In this document: positions 21,400 through 31,483 of the stretch, piece after piece
How the letters are laid out: the number at the start of each line of letters is the position of its first letter
Position numbering within the stretch: position 1 is the stretch's first letter
Origin: Endomychus coccineus
Taxonomy: Eukaryota > Arthropoda > Insecta > Coleoptera > Endomychidae
Direction: 5' to 3'
DNA: 64,000 bases
NCBI GenBank assembly: GCA_958510875.1
Contig: OY294067.1
Coordinates: 62,756,039 to 62,820,038, forward strand
The notes under the pieces: generated by a model
What the model was told of the DNA's origin: nothing
What the model saw: only the letters and a program-made list of their open reading frames with translations
The model's database searches: none
Translations under genes and position numbers: made by a program

Positions 21400-22100
21400 A
21401 CTATAAACAGCTATTTTGATAATAGTTATTTATGTATCAAGGGAATTATAAGGGCCTTAATTACCGATGGAAAAGTTTGCGTCCCGAGGGCCTCTGGCCC
21501 GAGGGACAGCAATTGCCTGAGGTTATTAAGGCTCATTAATTCCCGTGGAACATAGATAATTTTATTTCTGACCGATTTCAATAAAATGTTGTTCATTTTT
21601 AAAACGGAATAAATGCACCAATTCATTACCTTCCCGCTATATTTGAATCAGGTACCGTTGATTATAGGAGTTTTGTTGTTGCTAGGTTGTTGCTATGTTA
21701 CTTGTTTACAAACAAAGCCTTATTATCAAGTTGTTTTGCGTTAAAAACGTGTTTTCTACCCCAAATATAATGCAGGATATTTTTAAAAATGCTGAAAAAA
21801 CAAGAGAATCATTATTTCCATCGAAAAGTGAAGCCGTATACAAAAAAGAATATAAAATATATCTGGAGCGGCTGACAAGGAAAAATGTTATGCCAAAATA
21901 TGCTACTGAAACTGTAATCCTGGCATATTTTCAAAAGTAGTTTTTTATGTTTTTCGGTAGATTTGGTAGTAATTGTGTTTATTCGTTGCAGTCAGAAACG
22001 TATAGTCCGAATTCTTTATGGACTAAATGGTCAATGCTAAAACCGATGGTGACTATACATGAGAAACGAGATATCCAAGTTCAATAATAGTTCATATTCC
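21400..22100 (+). pseudogene. Crypton-like tyrosine recombinase N-terminal fragment (possible)
   Basis: The plus-strand frame 21695-21940 includes ESLFPSKSEAVYKKEYKIYL, then TETVILAYFQK. After a short gap with an AG (about 21992), SPNSLWTKWSMLKPMVTIHE follows. This resembles the N-terminal core-binding region of Crypton/XerC-like recombinases in insect genomes (a YxxEYxxYLEWL-type motif, then a SPSTLWSxYSMLK-type motif). The catalytic C-terminal region (R-H-R-Y) is absent. A GGGCC-TCT-GGCCC hairpin lies upstream at about 21487. Confidence 0.4.
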
Positions 22101-22702
22101 GTTTCTTGAAACGGAAGAGTAAGAGTTATAAGCCGAAAAATCCCCTGTTTTATCTCCTAAGGATGTCATCAGATTTCTAAATATATATATATTAGCATTT
22201 CTTATTTTATTTTTACTTGTGAAAGGTAGAGGGAATTATAGAATCTATAATGTAATAAGGGAGTTATGACCCTCATTATTGATTGCGTAACTATGACGAT
22301 ATAAGCTTATAATATCTCGGTCGGAAATAAAAGCATTTTATTTCTCATGTACTCGCTACTTCTGTCGGTCATTATGACTTTCATGCTTTATCATTCTTGT
22401 AGAAGTTCTTGATCGGCGATTCCGTTCCTGAATTTGATGTTCAAACCAGGGTCAACTTAGATAATGGTTGCATAATTAATCAATAGTAGAATAATGAAGC
22501 TATGAGTAATATGATGATATTATTTAATGTGAAAGGTGTTCTGTTGGGTTTCCAGTTATCTTACTGTAAATTAATCACATAACCGTTTATTAAGATTCAA
22601 CCTTGATTATTCCCTTCAATCAAAAAGATTCTTAACATCAAAAGTAGTGATTGAAAGATTTTCTTCTGTTTATGTAATATTGCTCCATGGACCATTAATA
22701 TA
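22101..22702. other. Non-coding
   Basis: AT-rich; no gene recognised up to the mariner TIR at 22703. Confidence 0.4.
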
Positions 22703-23035
22703 GGAACTACGAGGGCAAAGTGAAAAGTTCCTGAAAAATGAAAAAAGGAATGATTTATTTGGTCAAAACTTATTATATTTCTCAACATAATCTCCGTGTA
22801 GCCCGATATACTTGGTCCAACGTTTTTCAAATTTTTCGAACCCTTCCAAATGATACGATTTCGGCAATCCTTCAAAATAGGCGTTTGATTAGTGATGACC
22901 TCATCGTTGGGCCAAATCTCTTTCCGTCGATCCGAGGACCAAATCTAGAGAATATGGTGGATGACATTCTAGGGTTATTCGTCTTTCTTCAGGATGTTTG
23001 TCTTTTTTCACAAGTTTTGGAAGTTTTCTAGGGTA
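22703..23035 (-). pseudogene. mariner 3' end remnant
   Basis: The right-hand TIR is TACGAGGGCAAAGTGAAAAG at 22703, with CCTGAAAAATG following. The minus strand then reads the mariner C-terminus: HPPYSLDLVL (the SPDLAP motif with the third catalytic Asp kept), then EKRWTKYIGLHGDYVEKY. The rest of the element is missing and the frame is broken by stops. It is related to the copy at the end of the window. Confidence 0.8.
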
Positions 23036-23559
23036 CAAGTACATATCCAGTGGGTTACTGCCAGGAAAACATGTATAAATTGTTATTGGGATGAAAGAAG
23101 CTCTATGTATTATTGTTCTAATCCAATTTCTGTTTCAAACTTTCGTTTCGTGGAAAAGCAACTGCTGGATAATGTCTTATCTGAATTACTGACATAATTG
23201 CCTTTTGCACCATACAATATTAAAAGGCATTCAGAAATAAAATTATACAATATAAAAATGAGATAACAAATTTTCTTTACCAAAACATCGTCAAGAAAAC
23301 TTATAAAAGAAACACTTTCTGAACTAGTTTCTAGATGTACCAAATGTTCATAAAACAAAACACTGTATCTTATAAAATCGGACGTCTAACACTAAGAACC
23401 GACAAGAAAAACTTGAAACCGCTCGCTTTTTGTAAATATGTGCCCGTTAAATTATACTCCAAATGGTCTACTGCTGTCACATTGACTTATACTTTGCTTT
23501 ATACTGACCGTTACTGTCACATGAACTATCAAAATGCACCATAACATCGGGAAGTCTAG

Positions 23560-23845
23560 ATTTCTTGAACGGAATAAAGACAAAATAGATCGTAGCGTCA
23601 CAGCCTTTTGTCTGTCTTTAACATTCTTCAAAGCTATCTGTTTTTTGAGTTTCTGAATCTCTTCTCTGTCCCTATCTTCTTGTTGTTCCCACAAATATCA
23701 ATTTGTGGTAATAACTTCATAATTCTGTATTAATCTTCTACGTTTTACGTCCTTTGGTGCTTTTGAATTTTCCTTTAGAACATCAAGGAGCACTTCCTCG
23801 TAGCTTTTGCGCTTTACCTGTATATGATCATTGAAAGTACAATTA
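23560..23845 (-). pseudogene. Unrecognised Lys/Glu-rich coiled-coil fragment
   Basis: The minus-strand frame, opening after an AG at about 23822, reads KRKSYEEVLLDVLKENSKAP, then VKRRRLIQNYEVITTN, a TGA stop, then EDRDREEIQKLKKQIALKN. It is highly charged with a likely coiled coil. It looks like the end of a real protein, perhaps the accessory protein of a DNA transposon, but the family was not identified. The internal stop suggests decay. Confidence 0.35.
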
Positions 23846-23959
23846 TTAATGTAATAAAATATTTTCTTTGAATCTTCCTTCTTATGAGAATTAAAAATGA
23901 TATTTAATTAATGCTTGTATTTGCTCCTGGGAAGTCCCTAATATGATGTCAGGTAAAGC

Positions 23960-24370
23960 ATTCGTATGGACTCTTTTATATCCATGCTCAGTATCACCTC
24001 CAACAACATCCACTCATGGGGCGATCGTGTGAGGTCCATTGCGAAAACTGCTTTGAAAAGTTGTTTTTCTATTCGGTGCCAAGAGATAGTTTATATATTA
24101 AACCCCACTAGCTTCTCCCAATCTACAAAGCACATAATCGTCCTGTCCTGGAGTACTGTCCACATGGTTGTTCAGCTGAGTCTCTTAGATTTCGTTCAGA
24201 AGAGAGTGATGATGTCACTCTTACGAGTTCATTCACTTCTCTAGAACATCGTTGAAATGTGGGCAACCTCTCCCTCTCTATAGATATGTTCATGGTGGGT
24301 GCTTTTCAGAAACCTCGTTTATTATTTCACCACCACAGATAAACAAACTATCAAGCAAAATTCCAATGCC
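23960..24370 (+). pseudogene. Non-LTR RT thumb/C-terminal fragment (CR1/Jockey-like)
   Basis: Plus-strand frames contain ISMLSITSNNIHSWGDRVRS, then IAKTALKSCFSIRCQE, then NRPVLEYCPHGCSAESLRF. This is the typical post-catalytic region of insect non-LTR RTs (W..HV..IAKTA, then YK..IRPVLEYCPHVW). Several frameshifts are present. The same family is represented at 27.94-28.37 kb (minus) and 34.80-34.94 kb (minus). Confidence 0.7.
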
Positions 24371-24664
24371 TAACTCCCCTCTCAAGTCCCCACGGCTGGC
24401 TCATATGATACAATTATTATAGCCTTTCTTTTAGTGTAGTCAAAATATTGAAAAAAAAATGACTCCGATAGTGTGACGTCACAGCACCTTTCACTGCCAT
24501 ATATTGAAATTTGTACTCTATTATATCTATATGTGACGGTAAATTCGATTGATCCTGTAATTATGCATAATCATCCGAGCATATGCATAATCGCTTCTAA
24601 TATTGGGCAATTTGATAGGAAATGTAACAATTTATCAAATGTACTGGTCATAATGAAAGATATC

Positions 24665-25045
24665 GAGTCCTTGCTAGTAAATTTGATATATGTGTCGGCT
24701 CTCCAGAGAAATACTCAAATAGCAATATTTCTAATAAGGTCTGACCTCTTTTTATTATTTCATAAATCTCCAACATCTGGTTCGAAAGTGAATATTCGAA
24801 CGTTATATTTTTAGTGAGTGTATAAGAATATTGCTTAGCAGCGTGTTTCTGTTCGTTTCGGCGACGTGGGCAGTTTTAGTTGAAATTAGTGCGATAAGGA
24901 CGCCTAGTGGTGATACAATTATCTTTAGGGAATCACGTTTTATACAGTGATACGTCTGCTGATGATGGTCGTGAGACTTAAACGTACGTAAAAAGGAAAA
25001 TAACAAGCATATGTGTTAATGTGGCTCATAACCCGTTAACTTTTT
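24665..25045 (+). mobile_element. PLE pLTR remnant
   Basis: Contains AATAAGGTCTGAC...AACATCTGGTTCGAAAGTG, TTCTGTTCGTTTCGGCGACG, GTGCGATAAGGACGCCTAG, a hammerhead, and TGTTAATGTGGCTCATAACC. This is the order of the pLTR flanking the PLE at 45.8-48.5 kb. No RT remains. Confidence 0.65.
24954..24994 (+). ncRNA. PLE type I hammerhead, inactivating change
   Basis: Reads GTCTG, CTGATGA, T, GGTC-GTGA-GACT, TAAA, C-GTAC-G, TA, AAAAG. The invariant G of GAAA is T, and stems I and II each have a weakened pair, so it should not cleave. Confidence 0.65.
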
Positions 25046-25139
25046 ATATAAAACATAAATTCTTAAGTATTTGTTATAAGAGAGAAATTAAATAAAACGT
25101 ATGTAGAAAAAAATGAGCTCATTTTGGTCCCTATTCCCT

Positions 25140-25500
25140 AGTGTGATAAATTCATTACATAGATTGCTTAAATTAATTTTAAGTTCTCCAAAAGTCTTTC
25201 CAGTTATCTCTATATAGAACAATCATCAGCAAAAGAATTGAGCATATTGCGGATTTTAAATGCAAGTGCAAATCATTAATATAGAGTAAGGATATCAACG
25301 GTCTTAAAACAGAACCCTGAGGAATACCCATATTGAGCTGGTGCGATTCAGAACTAATTTTTTCAATATCAACAAACATTTTACTATTTTTCGTATATGA
25401 TAACGTCCATGATAGTTCACTCACCTCGAATACAGCAGGTATATAACATTTCCCAACTATTTCTAGATCTATAGTATCAAATATTTTTTATGTGACAGTG
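25140..25500 (-). pseudogene. Non-LTR RT palm fragment
   Basis: The minus strand reads VDIEKISSESHQLNMGIPQG, then SVLRPLISLLYINDLHLHLK. This is RT motif B (GxPQGSVLGPLLFLLYINDL) of CR1/Jockey-type elements. A frameshift follows before the expected ADD motif, whose trace may be the DDCSI-like sequence near 25225. It is truncated at both ends. Confidence 0.75.
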
Positions 25501-25609
25501 AATGGTGAGAGTGTGACGACATCACTATCGAAGTGAAATGAACTAGTGCAGGATTATTATGTAATTCGTTTCCTATTGGTCTGAAACTTCCCACAAGTCT
25601 TGATTATAA

Positions 25610-25885
25610 GAAAGAATAACTACTTTGTTTTTATACCACTTTTATTAATAATAACGTGAAAACGTAACTATAGTTTCAACACCGAAGTGCCATTATCAAA
25701 CATTTAGAAAATTATGATGATAATAATAATTTTCTAATTGTTTGATAATGTGTTGAAACTATAGTTAGGTTTTCACGTTATTATTAATACAAGTGGTATA
25801 AAAACAAAGTAGTTATTCTTTCATATAATCAAAATGATAAATTACCATAAAGTAACGGCTTCCACCATCGATTATTTTTCTCACA
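25610..25885. repeat. Inverted PLE end fragment with degraded hammerheads
   Basis: Arms about 25622-25710 and 25735-25810 are inverted (ACTTTGTTTTTATACCACTT against AAGTGGTATAAAAACAAAGT). Each contains TTGAAACTATAGTTA, matching the hammerhead region of the PLE at 28.9-30.3 kb. The core has decayed to TTGATAATG. The right side continues with AAAGTAACGGCTTCCAC, the end sequence of that PLE (30.24 kb). Confidence 0.6.
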
Positions 25886-26771
25886 TGTCTCTATTTTATC
25901 ACGTAACGATTACCTGAAGGAAAAAGTCCAAGTAGTCTCTACCATTAACATAATTTAATCATTTAATCTGAATCCACAAAATTCTTACCTCTACCAGTTC
26001 ATAAAATTTGAGTTTCGGCAGACACATGTGGATGATTCGAGCCTGTCTAATATTTGACAGAACTGACCAGGTATATTCAATACCTAGTTGATTGCATTAT
26101 GCGAAAAGGAAACTGTTCTTTTTCCGAAATATTTCCGGTTGTCAGCGCAAGCATGGACGTACAAAGTCCGATGATATCAAGAATGACATAAAGCGATAAC
26201 GATGACAAATATGCAATGGTATTATTCCAGAAATTCTCAGCAAAATATATTCACACAGTGAAACAGTATGTCAACATTTCTTTCTGTGTAAATTCAGGAA
26301 TTCCTATGTTTTGTCATTTTGTCACCGTGTCACATCCATCGCTTTCACCACTAATATTATGAACGTACTCGACGTCGTTTACAATGCTGGTCTGCGCCCT
26401 CCAGGTCATGTCTTCTGTGAATTTCATGAATATTATTATTCTAACGACGTCAAATTCTGTCGCTTTGGTAATAAATTAGACCGTTTTAATTTTGTTATAC
26501 ATAACGTGGATTCGACTGAAGAATTTACTGTAACCGTCAAATGTAGACCTTTCAGTACATGAACTGCACCGTCCCTATTCTCCCGTACCTATAGCGAGCA
26601 GGGTGACAACATCTGAGGTAATTCGCTTGGGTCAACCAGGGAAGTATAGCACTCGATACGTCTCAGGAGCGTAGTTAGTATATTTTAAAATTAAAAGATA
26701 GCTGTTTTTGATTTTATGCTATCATCACCAAAGGAGCGAAATCGCCAAAAAAATCACTGAAAACTAACAGT
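25886..26771. other. Non-coding with one unrecognised ORF
   Basis: The 83-codon plus-strand frame 26311-26562 (VYNAGLRPPGHVFCEFHEYY, then NKLDRFNFVIHNVDSTEEF) has protein-like composition but no recognised family. The rest is AT-rich and featureless. Confidence 0.25.
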
Positions 26772-27355
26772 CCCTTTTCGAAGAATAAGAGATGTTATAA
26801 TTAGTCCAGTCACCAGAGGAAAAAAGATGGTTCGAAAACTGACAGTCCCTGTTCGAAGTGGTTTTGATGCGCTGATAACGGAAAAAATAGTAAAAAAAAT
26901 CCACACCTTGTACTTTTGAAGTTCTGGCCTTTCTTTCTCCAAAAAATGGCCTTTTCGTTTTCTTTGATGTAGAAAAAATATGAACAACTTTTCGTACAAA
27001 ATTTGTTGTAAAAATCATGATGCAACTTTTGGTTTCGGTTTTGAGTTCCTATCTAGGGGCCCTTAGTAGCTAAGGACTCAAAACTGGAACCAACAGTTGC
27101 ATCGTGTTTCTTACAACTTTTGTATGAAAAATTTTTTCATAGCATCAATATTTTTTTTATATCAAAAAAATCGAAAAATGCTCATTTTCTGGAGTAAAAT
27201 TGGCCATAACTTCAACAAGATGTGGATTTTTTTTACTATTTTTTCCGTTATCAGCGCGTCAAAACATATGAGAAACCACTTCGAAAAATTTTCGAACCAT
27301 CTTTTTCCCTCTGGTGACTGGACTAATTATAACATTCCTTATTCTTTTGCAGCAT
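26772..27355. repeat. Hairpin (foldback) element
   Basis: Arms about 26772-27045 and 27070-27352 are inverted: GAATAAGAGATGTTATAATT and CAGTCACCAGAGGAAAAAAG against CCCTCTGGTGACTGG and TATAACATTCCTTATTC. The centre is GGGGCCCTTAGTAGC. No coding capacity; the open frames there are mirror artefacts. Confidence 0.75.
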
Positions 27356-27939
27356 AGCTTACAGATAATCATACAAAATAGTGATGTGGATTTTGATGGT
27401 ATCATTATTCTAGCTGGAATACAGCTAGAGTTCAACAAATTCCAATTAACCATAGATCTATTGCTCTATTATCTGTGCTCTCTGAAGTGATGGAGTAATT
27501 TCGAGCTCGTACAATACCTAGAGAGCCCCGAAATCGTGTACGACCGGCAATAGGGCTTTCGTCATCAGAGAGCTGCTTGCGCATGTAATACATGAATTGC
27601 AGACTTCAATTGAAAAATATGGGGAAGCTGTAGTGCTCCAAAGCATTTGAACGAATTCAGCACTAAGGCCTTTTTGGGAAACGTCATATGGTTTTCTGCC
27701 TTAATTTTGTCGCTTGCTATCGAGTTGAGACATATCACCCCATATGGTAGTTGGCGATGCCTCCTTCGATGCAATGGATAATAACGCTGGTATTCTAAAG
27801 GGATCTGTTTTGGCACTGTAATTTTCATATTCTGAATCTATGGAATGAATCAATAAATGAAATGTGAGTTTATAGAAATCACTTATATTTACTCTGACTA
27901 GCTCAGATAAGTGTGTGCTCCTTCTGTCGAATTCTGCTT
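27356..27939. other. Non-coding
   Basis: An 87-codon minus frame at 27565-27828 is unrecognised; otherwise nothing. Confidence 0.35.
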
Positions 27940-28378
27940 ATTTGTTGACGATAATAGTATTTTTTATACTTTGACTACACGAGAGGGAAACCCATAATGT
28001 TAGATGAGCATTGTGTGCGCCAGCTGTGAAATGTTGGGAGTGGAGATGGGCATTCGAATTTTTCTTGAAAGTTTGAAGGTTATAGGCATAGGAAGAGACC
28101 TCACTAGGTAAAGAGTTCCACAACTTAGCTGTTCGATAGAAAAATGAAGTCTGGTAGGAAGAAGTTCAGCAGGCCTCGAGCTTGACAATGAAGGGGTGAC
28201 TAGTTTGAGCTCGTCTAGTTCGCCTATCTGGAATCTCTCGCAACAACAACAGACGAGATTTCTGATGAACAACGACCATGGAAATATCTATAAAAAAGGG
28301 AGAGATCTCCCCCTTTCTAATGTTCTAGTGAGGTCAATGAACTCGTGAGTGTGACTTCAACATTGATCGAGTCGAGTG
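27940..28378 (-). pseudogene. Non-LTR ORF2 C-terminus (CR1/Jockey-like)
   Basis: The minus strand, in shifted frames, reads VTLTSSLTSLEH, FYRYFHGRCSSEISS, SSYQTSFFYRTAKLWNSLPS and EVSSYAYNLQTFKKNSNAHL. These are the conserved C-terminal segments (R-T-A-x-L-W-N-S-L-P, then F-K) of this retrotransposon group. It is 5' truncated and the same family as the 23.96-24.37 kb piece. The ORF1/ORF2 retrotransposon begins immediately after it. Confidence 0.75.
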
Positions 28379-28588
28379 CCATCAAACATGTGTGAAATCG
28401 AAACGCTGTAAAAATTGTAAAAATGAATGGTAAATTAATAAATAAAATTAGTGAAAATTGAAGTTGGATATTGTAAGTGGGTGTCACTGTTATAAATATT
28501 AAAAATTCGAGTGAACTGTAAACAATAACACAATCAAAAGTAATTAAAGTGTAATATTGGATTGGTAAACGAAATCTATATACATAAT

Positions 28589-28925
28589 ATGCCGGAGGAT
28601 AAATTAACTAATTCAACGGAACAGCTGTATAAAAAACTAGAGGAGGCGTTAGAAAAATAAACGAGTATCATAAAGAAAGATATAAACGATCTTCGATCTG
28701 AAATAAAAAAGGAAAATGGAAGATTACAAAATAAACTTAACAATATTGAACAAAAACAACAGGAATTAGGAAATAATTACCTGTATTTAACACGTGAAAT
28801 TAGGAAGAATAATATCATTATATTTGGGTTAGAGATCCCGGAAAATAATTTTGTACAGCGTCGGTTGGATGAGTTGAATCAGCTATTAAATACTGAACTG
28901 AAATTAACCGATATAAATGATATAT
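28589..28925 (+). pseudogene. Non-LTR ORF1, 5' part
   Basis: Starts ATG (MPEDKLTNSTEQLYKKLEEA), with one in-frame TAA soon after. It continues with a charged coiled-coil segment (INDLRSEIKKENGRLQNKLN) and an RRM-like start (IRKNNIIIFGLEI, then LNQLLNTELKLTDIND). It is interrupted at 28925 by the PLE. ORF1 proteins of such elements bind RNA and form the ribonucleoprotein particle. Confidence 0.75.
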
Positions 28926-28982
28926 TATAACGAAATAATAAATAAAACTACTTTGTTTTACTATCACTGAAATTTAATATAG

Positions 28983-29026
28983 TCGTTACTATAGTTTCAA
29001 CACTAAACGTGTCATCTTCAGACGAA
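28983..29026 (-). ncRNA. PLE type I hammerhead, CTGAAGA core (left arm)
   Basis: The sense strand reads TCGT, CTGAAGA, T, GACAC-GTTTA-GTGTT, GAAA, C-TATA-G, TA, ACGA. It is identical to the right-arm copy at 30127-30169. The core fits C-U-G-A-N-G-A and GAAA, and stem I is four base pairs. Predicted to be capable of self-cleavage. Confidence 0.75.
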
Positions 29027-29203
29027 AAATGAATTTAACAAATATTAAATCTACTATATATAGGTTGAAGAAGGATTTCAAACAAATTTTATGGCTATAG
29101 GAAATAGTTCTAGGAAAAACCAGAGAGGGGTAAGGTGATTAGGTAATTCCGTGAGGACATTAATGGTGCGGGTATATTTACTAACAGACTTTAAATACTA
29201 AAA

Positions 29204-29525
29204 TCAGGTTATTAATACATTGAAGAGATTACTGTAATATAAATCTAGTTGATCGTTTAGGATCTTATTATCATACATCTTCATTCCTTTGAAAATTTCC
29301 ATTGACTCTAATATATTTAGTTTTGAAGTTTTATCTTGACTATGTAAAATTTGGACATTATTCAAATTAGGAAAGGTATGGCCTGTTTCTAAAATATGAT
29401 TCGCAAATGAAGAATCGGTTTTATTATTTTTAAAGGAACGAAAATGTTCTTTATATCTAACTGCTATGTTACGGCAAGATCTACCTATGTAAAAACTATC
29501 ACACTCTGAACACATAGATCTTGCC
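29204..29525 (-). pseudogene. PLE GIY-YIG endonuclease fragment (left arm)
   Basis: The minus strand reads MCSECDSFYIGRSCRNIAVR, then YKEHFRSFKNNKTDSSFANH and ILETGHTF. Features: C-x2-C, the YIG-like FYIG, the catalytic-type Arg and an H-rich stretch of the PLE GIY-YIG nuclease, then a C-terminal tail ending FNVLIT. The RT domain upstream is absent. PLE nucleases nick target DNA to prime reverse transcription. This copy begins in the central tandem repeat and is not a complete gene. Confidence 0.8.
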
Positions 29526-29716
29526 GTAACATAGCAGATAGATATAAAGAACATTTTCTATCTATGTAAAAACTATCACACTCTGAACACATAGATCTTG
29601 CCGTAACATAGCAGATAGATATAAAGAACATTTTCTATCTATGTAAAAACTATCACACTCTGAACACATAGATCTTGCCGTAACATAGCAGTTAGATATA
29701 AAGAACATTTTCGTTC
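29486..29716. repeat. Three 77-bp tandem units at the PLE inversion junction
   Basis: The unit starting TATGTAAAAACTATCACACT recurs at 29486, 29563 and 29640 with period 77. Each unit joins sequence of the minus arm (antisense of CSECDSFYIG) to sequence of the plus arm (encoding VRYKEHF). The inversion breakpoint itself has therefore been triplicated. Confidence 0.85.
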
Positions 29717-29949
29717 CTTTAAAAATAATAAAACCGATTCTTCATTTGCGAATCATATTTTAGAAACAGGCCATACCTTTCCTAATTTGAATAATGTCCA
29801 AATTTTACATAGTCAAGATAAAACTTCAAAACTAAATATATTAGAGTCAATGAAAATTTTCAAAGGAATGAAGATGTATGATAATAAGATCCTAAACGAT
29901 CAACTAGATTTATATTACAGTAATCTCTTCAATGTATTAATAACCTGAT
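29690..29949 (+). pseudogene. PLE GIY-YIG endonuclease C-terminal fragment (right arm)
   Basis: The plus strand encodes VRYKEHFRSFKNNKTDSSFA, then NHILETGHTFPNLNNVQILH and the tail LYYSNLFNVLIT before a stop. It is the inverted duplicate of 29204-29516 with a few substitutions (MKIFKG against MEIFKG). It lacks the CxxC-YIG start in frame. Confidence 0.75.
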
Positions 29950-30126
29950 TATAGTATTTCAAGTCTGTTAGTAAGTATACCCGCACCACTAATGTCCTGA
30001 CGGAATTACTTAATCACCTTACCCCTCTATAGTTTTTCCTAGAACTATTTCCTATAGCCATAAAATTTGTTTGAAATCCTTCTTCAACCTATATATAGCA
30101 GATTTAATATTTGTTAAATTCATTTT

Positions 30127-30169
30127 TCGTCTGAAGATGACACGTTTAGTGTTGAAACTATAGTAACGA
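30127..30169 (+). ncRNA. PLE type I hammerhead, CTGAAGA core (right arm)
   Basis: TCGT (30127-30130), CTGAAGA, an unpaired T, stem II GACAC/GTGTT with GTTTA loop, GAAA (30154-30157), C-TATA-G stem III, cleavage triplet GTA (30163-30165), then ACGA (30166-30169). All core positions are conserved. Confidence 0.75.
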
Positions 30170-30270
30170 CTATATTAAATTTCAGTGATAGTAAAGCAAA
30201 GTAGTTTTATTTATTATTTCGTTAAAATGATAAACTATCACAAAGTAACGGCTTCCACAATTGAATTTTT

Positions 30271-30808
30271 AAATGATATATATAAATTAGGTAAAGGAAA
30301 TAAACGCCCAATAAAAATTAAATTCATATCTTACCAAACCAAGCATGTAATATTAAATAAACGCAGCTGTCTGAAAGATACTAATATATTTATAAATAAC
30401 GATTTATGTAAAATTGATCAACTGAATGAAAAAAAACTAAGAACACATTTGAAAAAAGCAAAAGCATTGCAATTAAATGCAAGAATAAAAAATGGCAAAC
30501 TATTAATTAATGACGAAACCTATTCTCCCAATCAACTTGATGAAATCGATACGGACAACGATAACAACGAAACTAAACCAAATAGTGTGCCTCCATCCCC
30601 ATTCTATTTCACAAGAACTAAACAAATTAATAAGGAATTCAAACAAGACTCCGACCAGAAAATAATAGAGGATACATCACTAATTGAACATAATATCAAC
30701 CCTCACAAACACCACACAATTTCACAAAAAACAAGGAACCTGTCCACTGATAGCCAAAAAGAAAAATCAAGATTACACTTGAAAAGAGGAGGTAAAGAAT
30801 TAAGTTAA
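30271..30808 (+). pseudogene. Non-LTR ORF1, 3' part
   Basis: Continues the interrupted ORF1: YKLGKGNKRPIKIKFISYQT, then LKDTNIFINNDLCKIDQLNE and KALQLNARIKNGKLLIND. This is the C-terminal domain pattern of L1/CR1-type ORF1 proteins (KFxSYxxKxxVLxxxxxLKxTxIxINxDL). An acidic, Lys-rich tail follows, ending GGKELS. The apparent ATG at about 30227 belongs to the PLE, not to the original gene. The frame agrees with the 5' part across the target duplication. Confidence 0.8.
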
Positions 30809-31483
30809 TTTGGTGAGATGAGTTACTATTTTATTAAAAAACTTAAGTGTGTTAATATAAACTAAAAAATGTGTCAATAAAAGCTAATAAAATATATCGC
30901 TCTTAATCTGTATATAGAGTATAGTCTTTAGCTTTCTCTTCATATTATCGATTCTAAATTGCAGAATAAATCGCTTACATAAATCCATATATTTTCTAGT
31001 TAGCTAAAAATTAAATCTTGTAAATATATTACTTTAGAACTCTTTGTTGTTATATGTAAAAATAGTATCGACGTAGGTACATAGTTTAAACTAGAAAGGA
31101 GAGAGATTAATGACCGCAACTTGATTCTCTAGTCTCTGAGTGTTTTTTCTGGTTATTATTATTATTGTGTATACTCAGTGTATCCACAAATATGTCAATA
31201 ATTTTATTATTTTTATTATCTATTGATTATACATGGTATTAAGGATCCAACTTGCAGATATACACTAAAGCTTTAAACAATATCCTACAAGAATATAAAT
31301 TTAATTATTCCTTTAATTACATATTATCTTTTTAAATACAGAAATTTCTACTATTCATTCACTTATAAAATATTTCCTTTAGAAAACAAAAACTTATATT
31401 ATTATTGTCATTCGAAGTTAAATATAAATAAAAAACTAAAATGCTATAAGAAATTTAACAAATAACTATAGCCTATTAATAAT
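30809..31483 (+). other. Spacer between ORF1 and ORF2 of the retrotransposon
   Basis: AT-rich, with no further ORF. It is longer than the usual inter-ORF gap (675 bp) and may hold a small insertion, but no boundary was seen. Confidence 0.4.

Larger units (their letters stand above)
28926..30270. mobile_element. Inverted PLE inserted in ORF1, 11-bp target duplication
   Basis: A 1345-bp insertion flanked by AAATGATATAT at 28915-28925 and 30271-30281. Two inverted arms meet at a tandem repeat (29486-29716). Each arm carries the 3' part of a PLE: a GIY-YIG nuclease fragment, the 3' region and a hammerhead. Removing it rejoins the ORF1 reading frame exactly (DIND to IYKLGKG), which dates the insertion after the host element. 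The plus-arm terminus includes AAAGTAACGGCTTCCAC. Confidence 0.85.

Noticed and set aside
26754..27357. Four overlapping open frames of 70-86 codons
   Set aside because: They are mirror-image translations of a foldback element and have no domain or codon signal.
30185..30270. Start of the 207-codon frame as the true ORF1 start
   Set aside because: The first 28 or so codons, including the ATG, lie in the inserted PLE; the frame opens by chance into the older ORF1.
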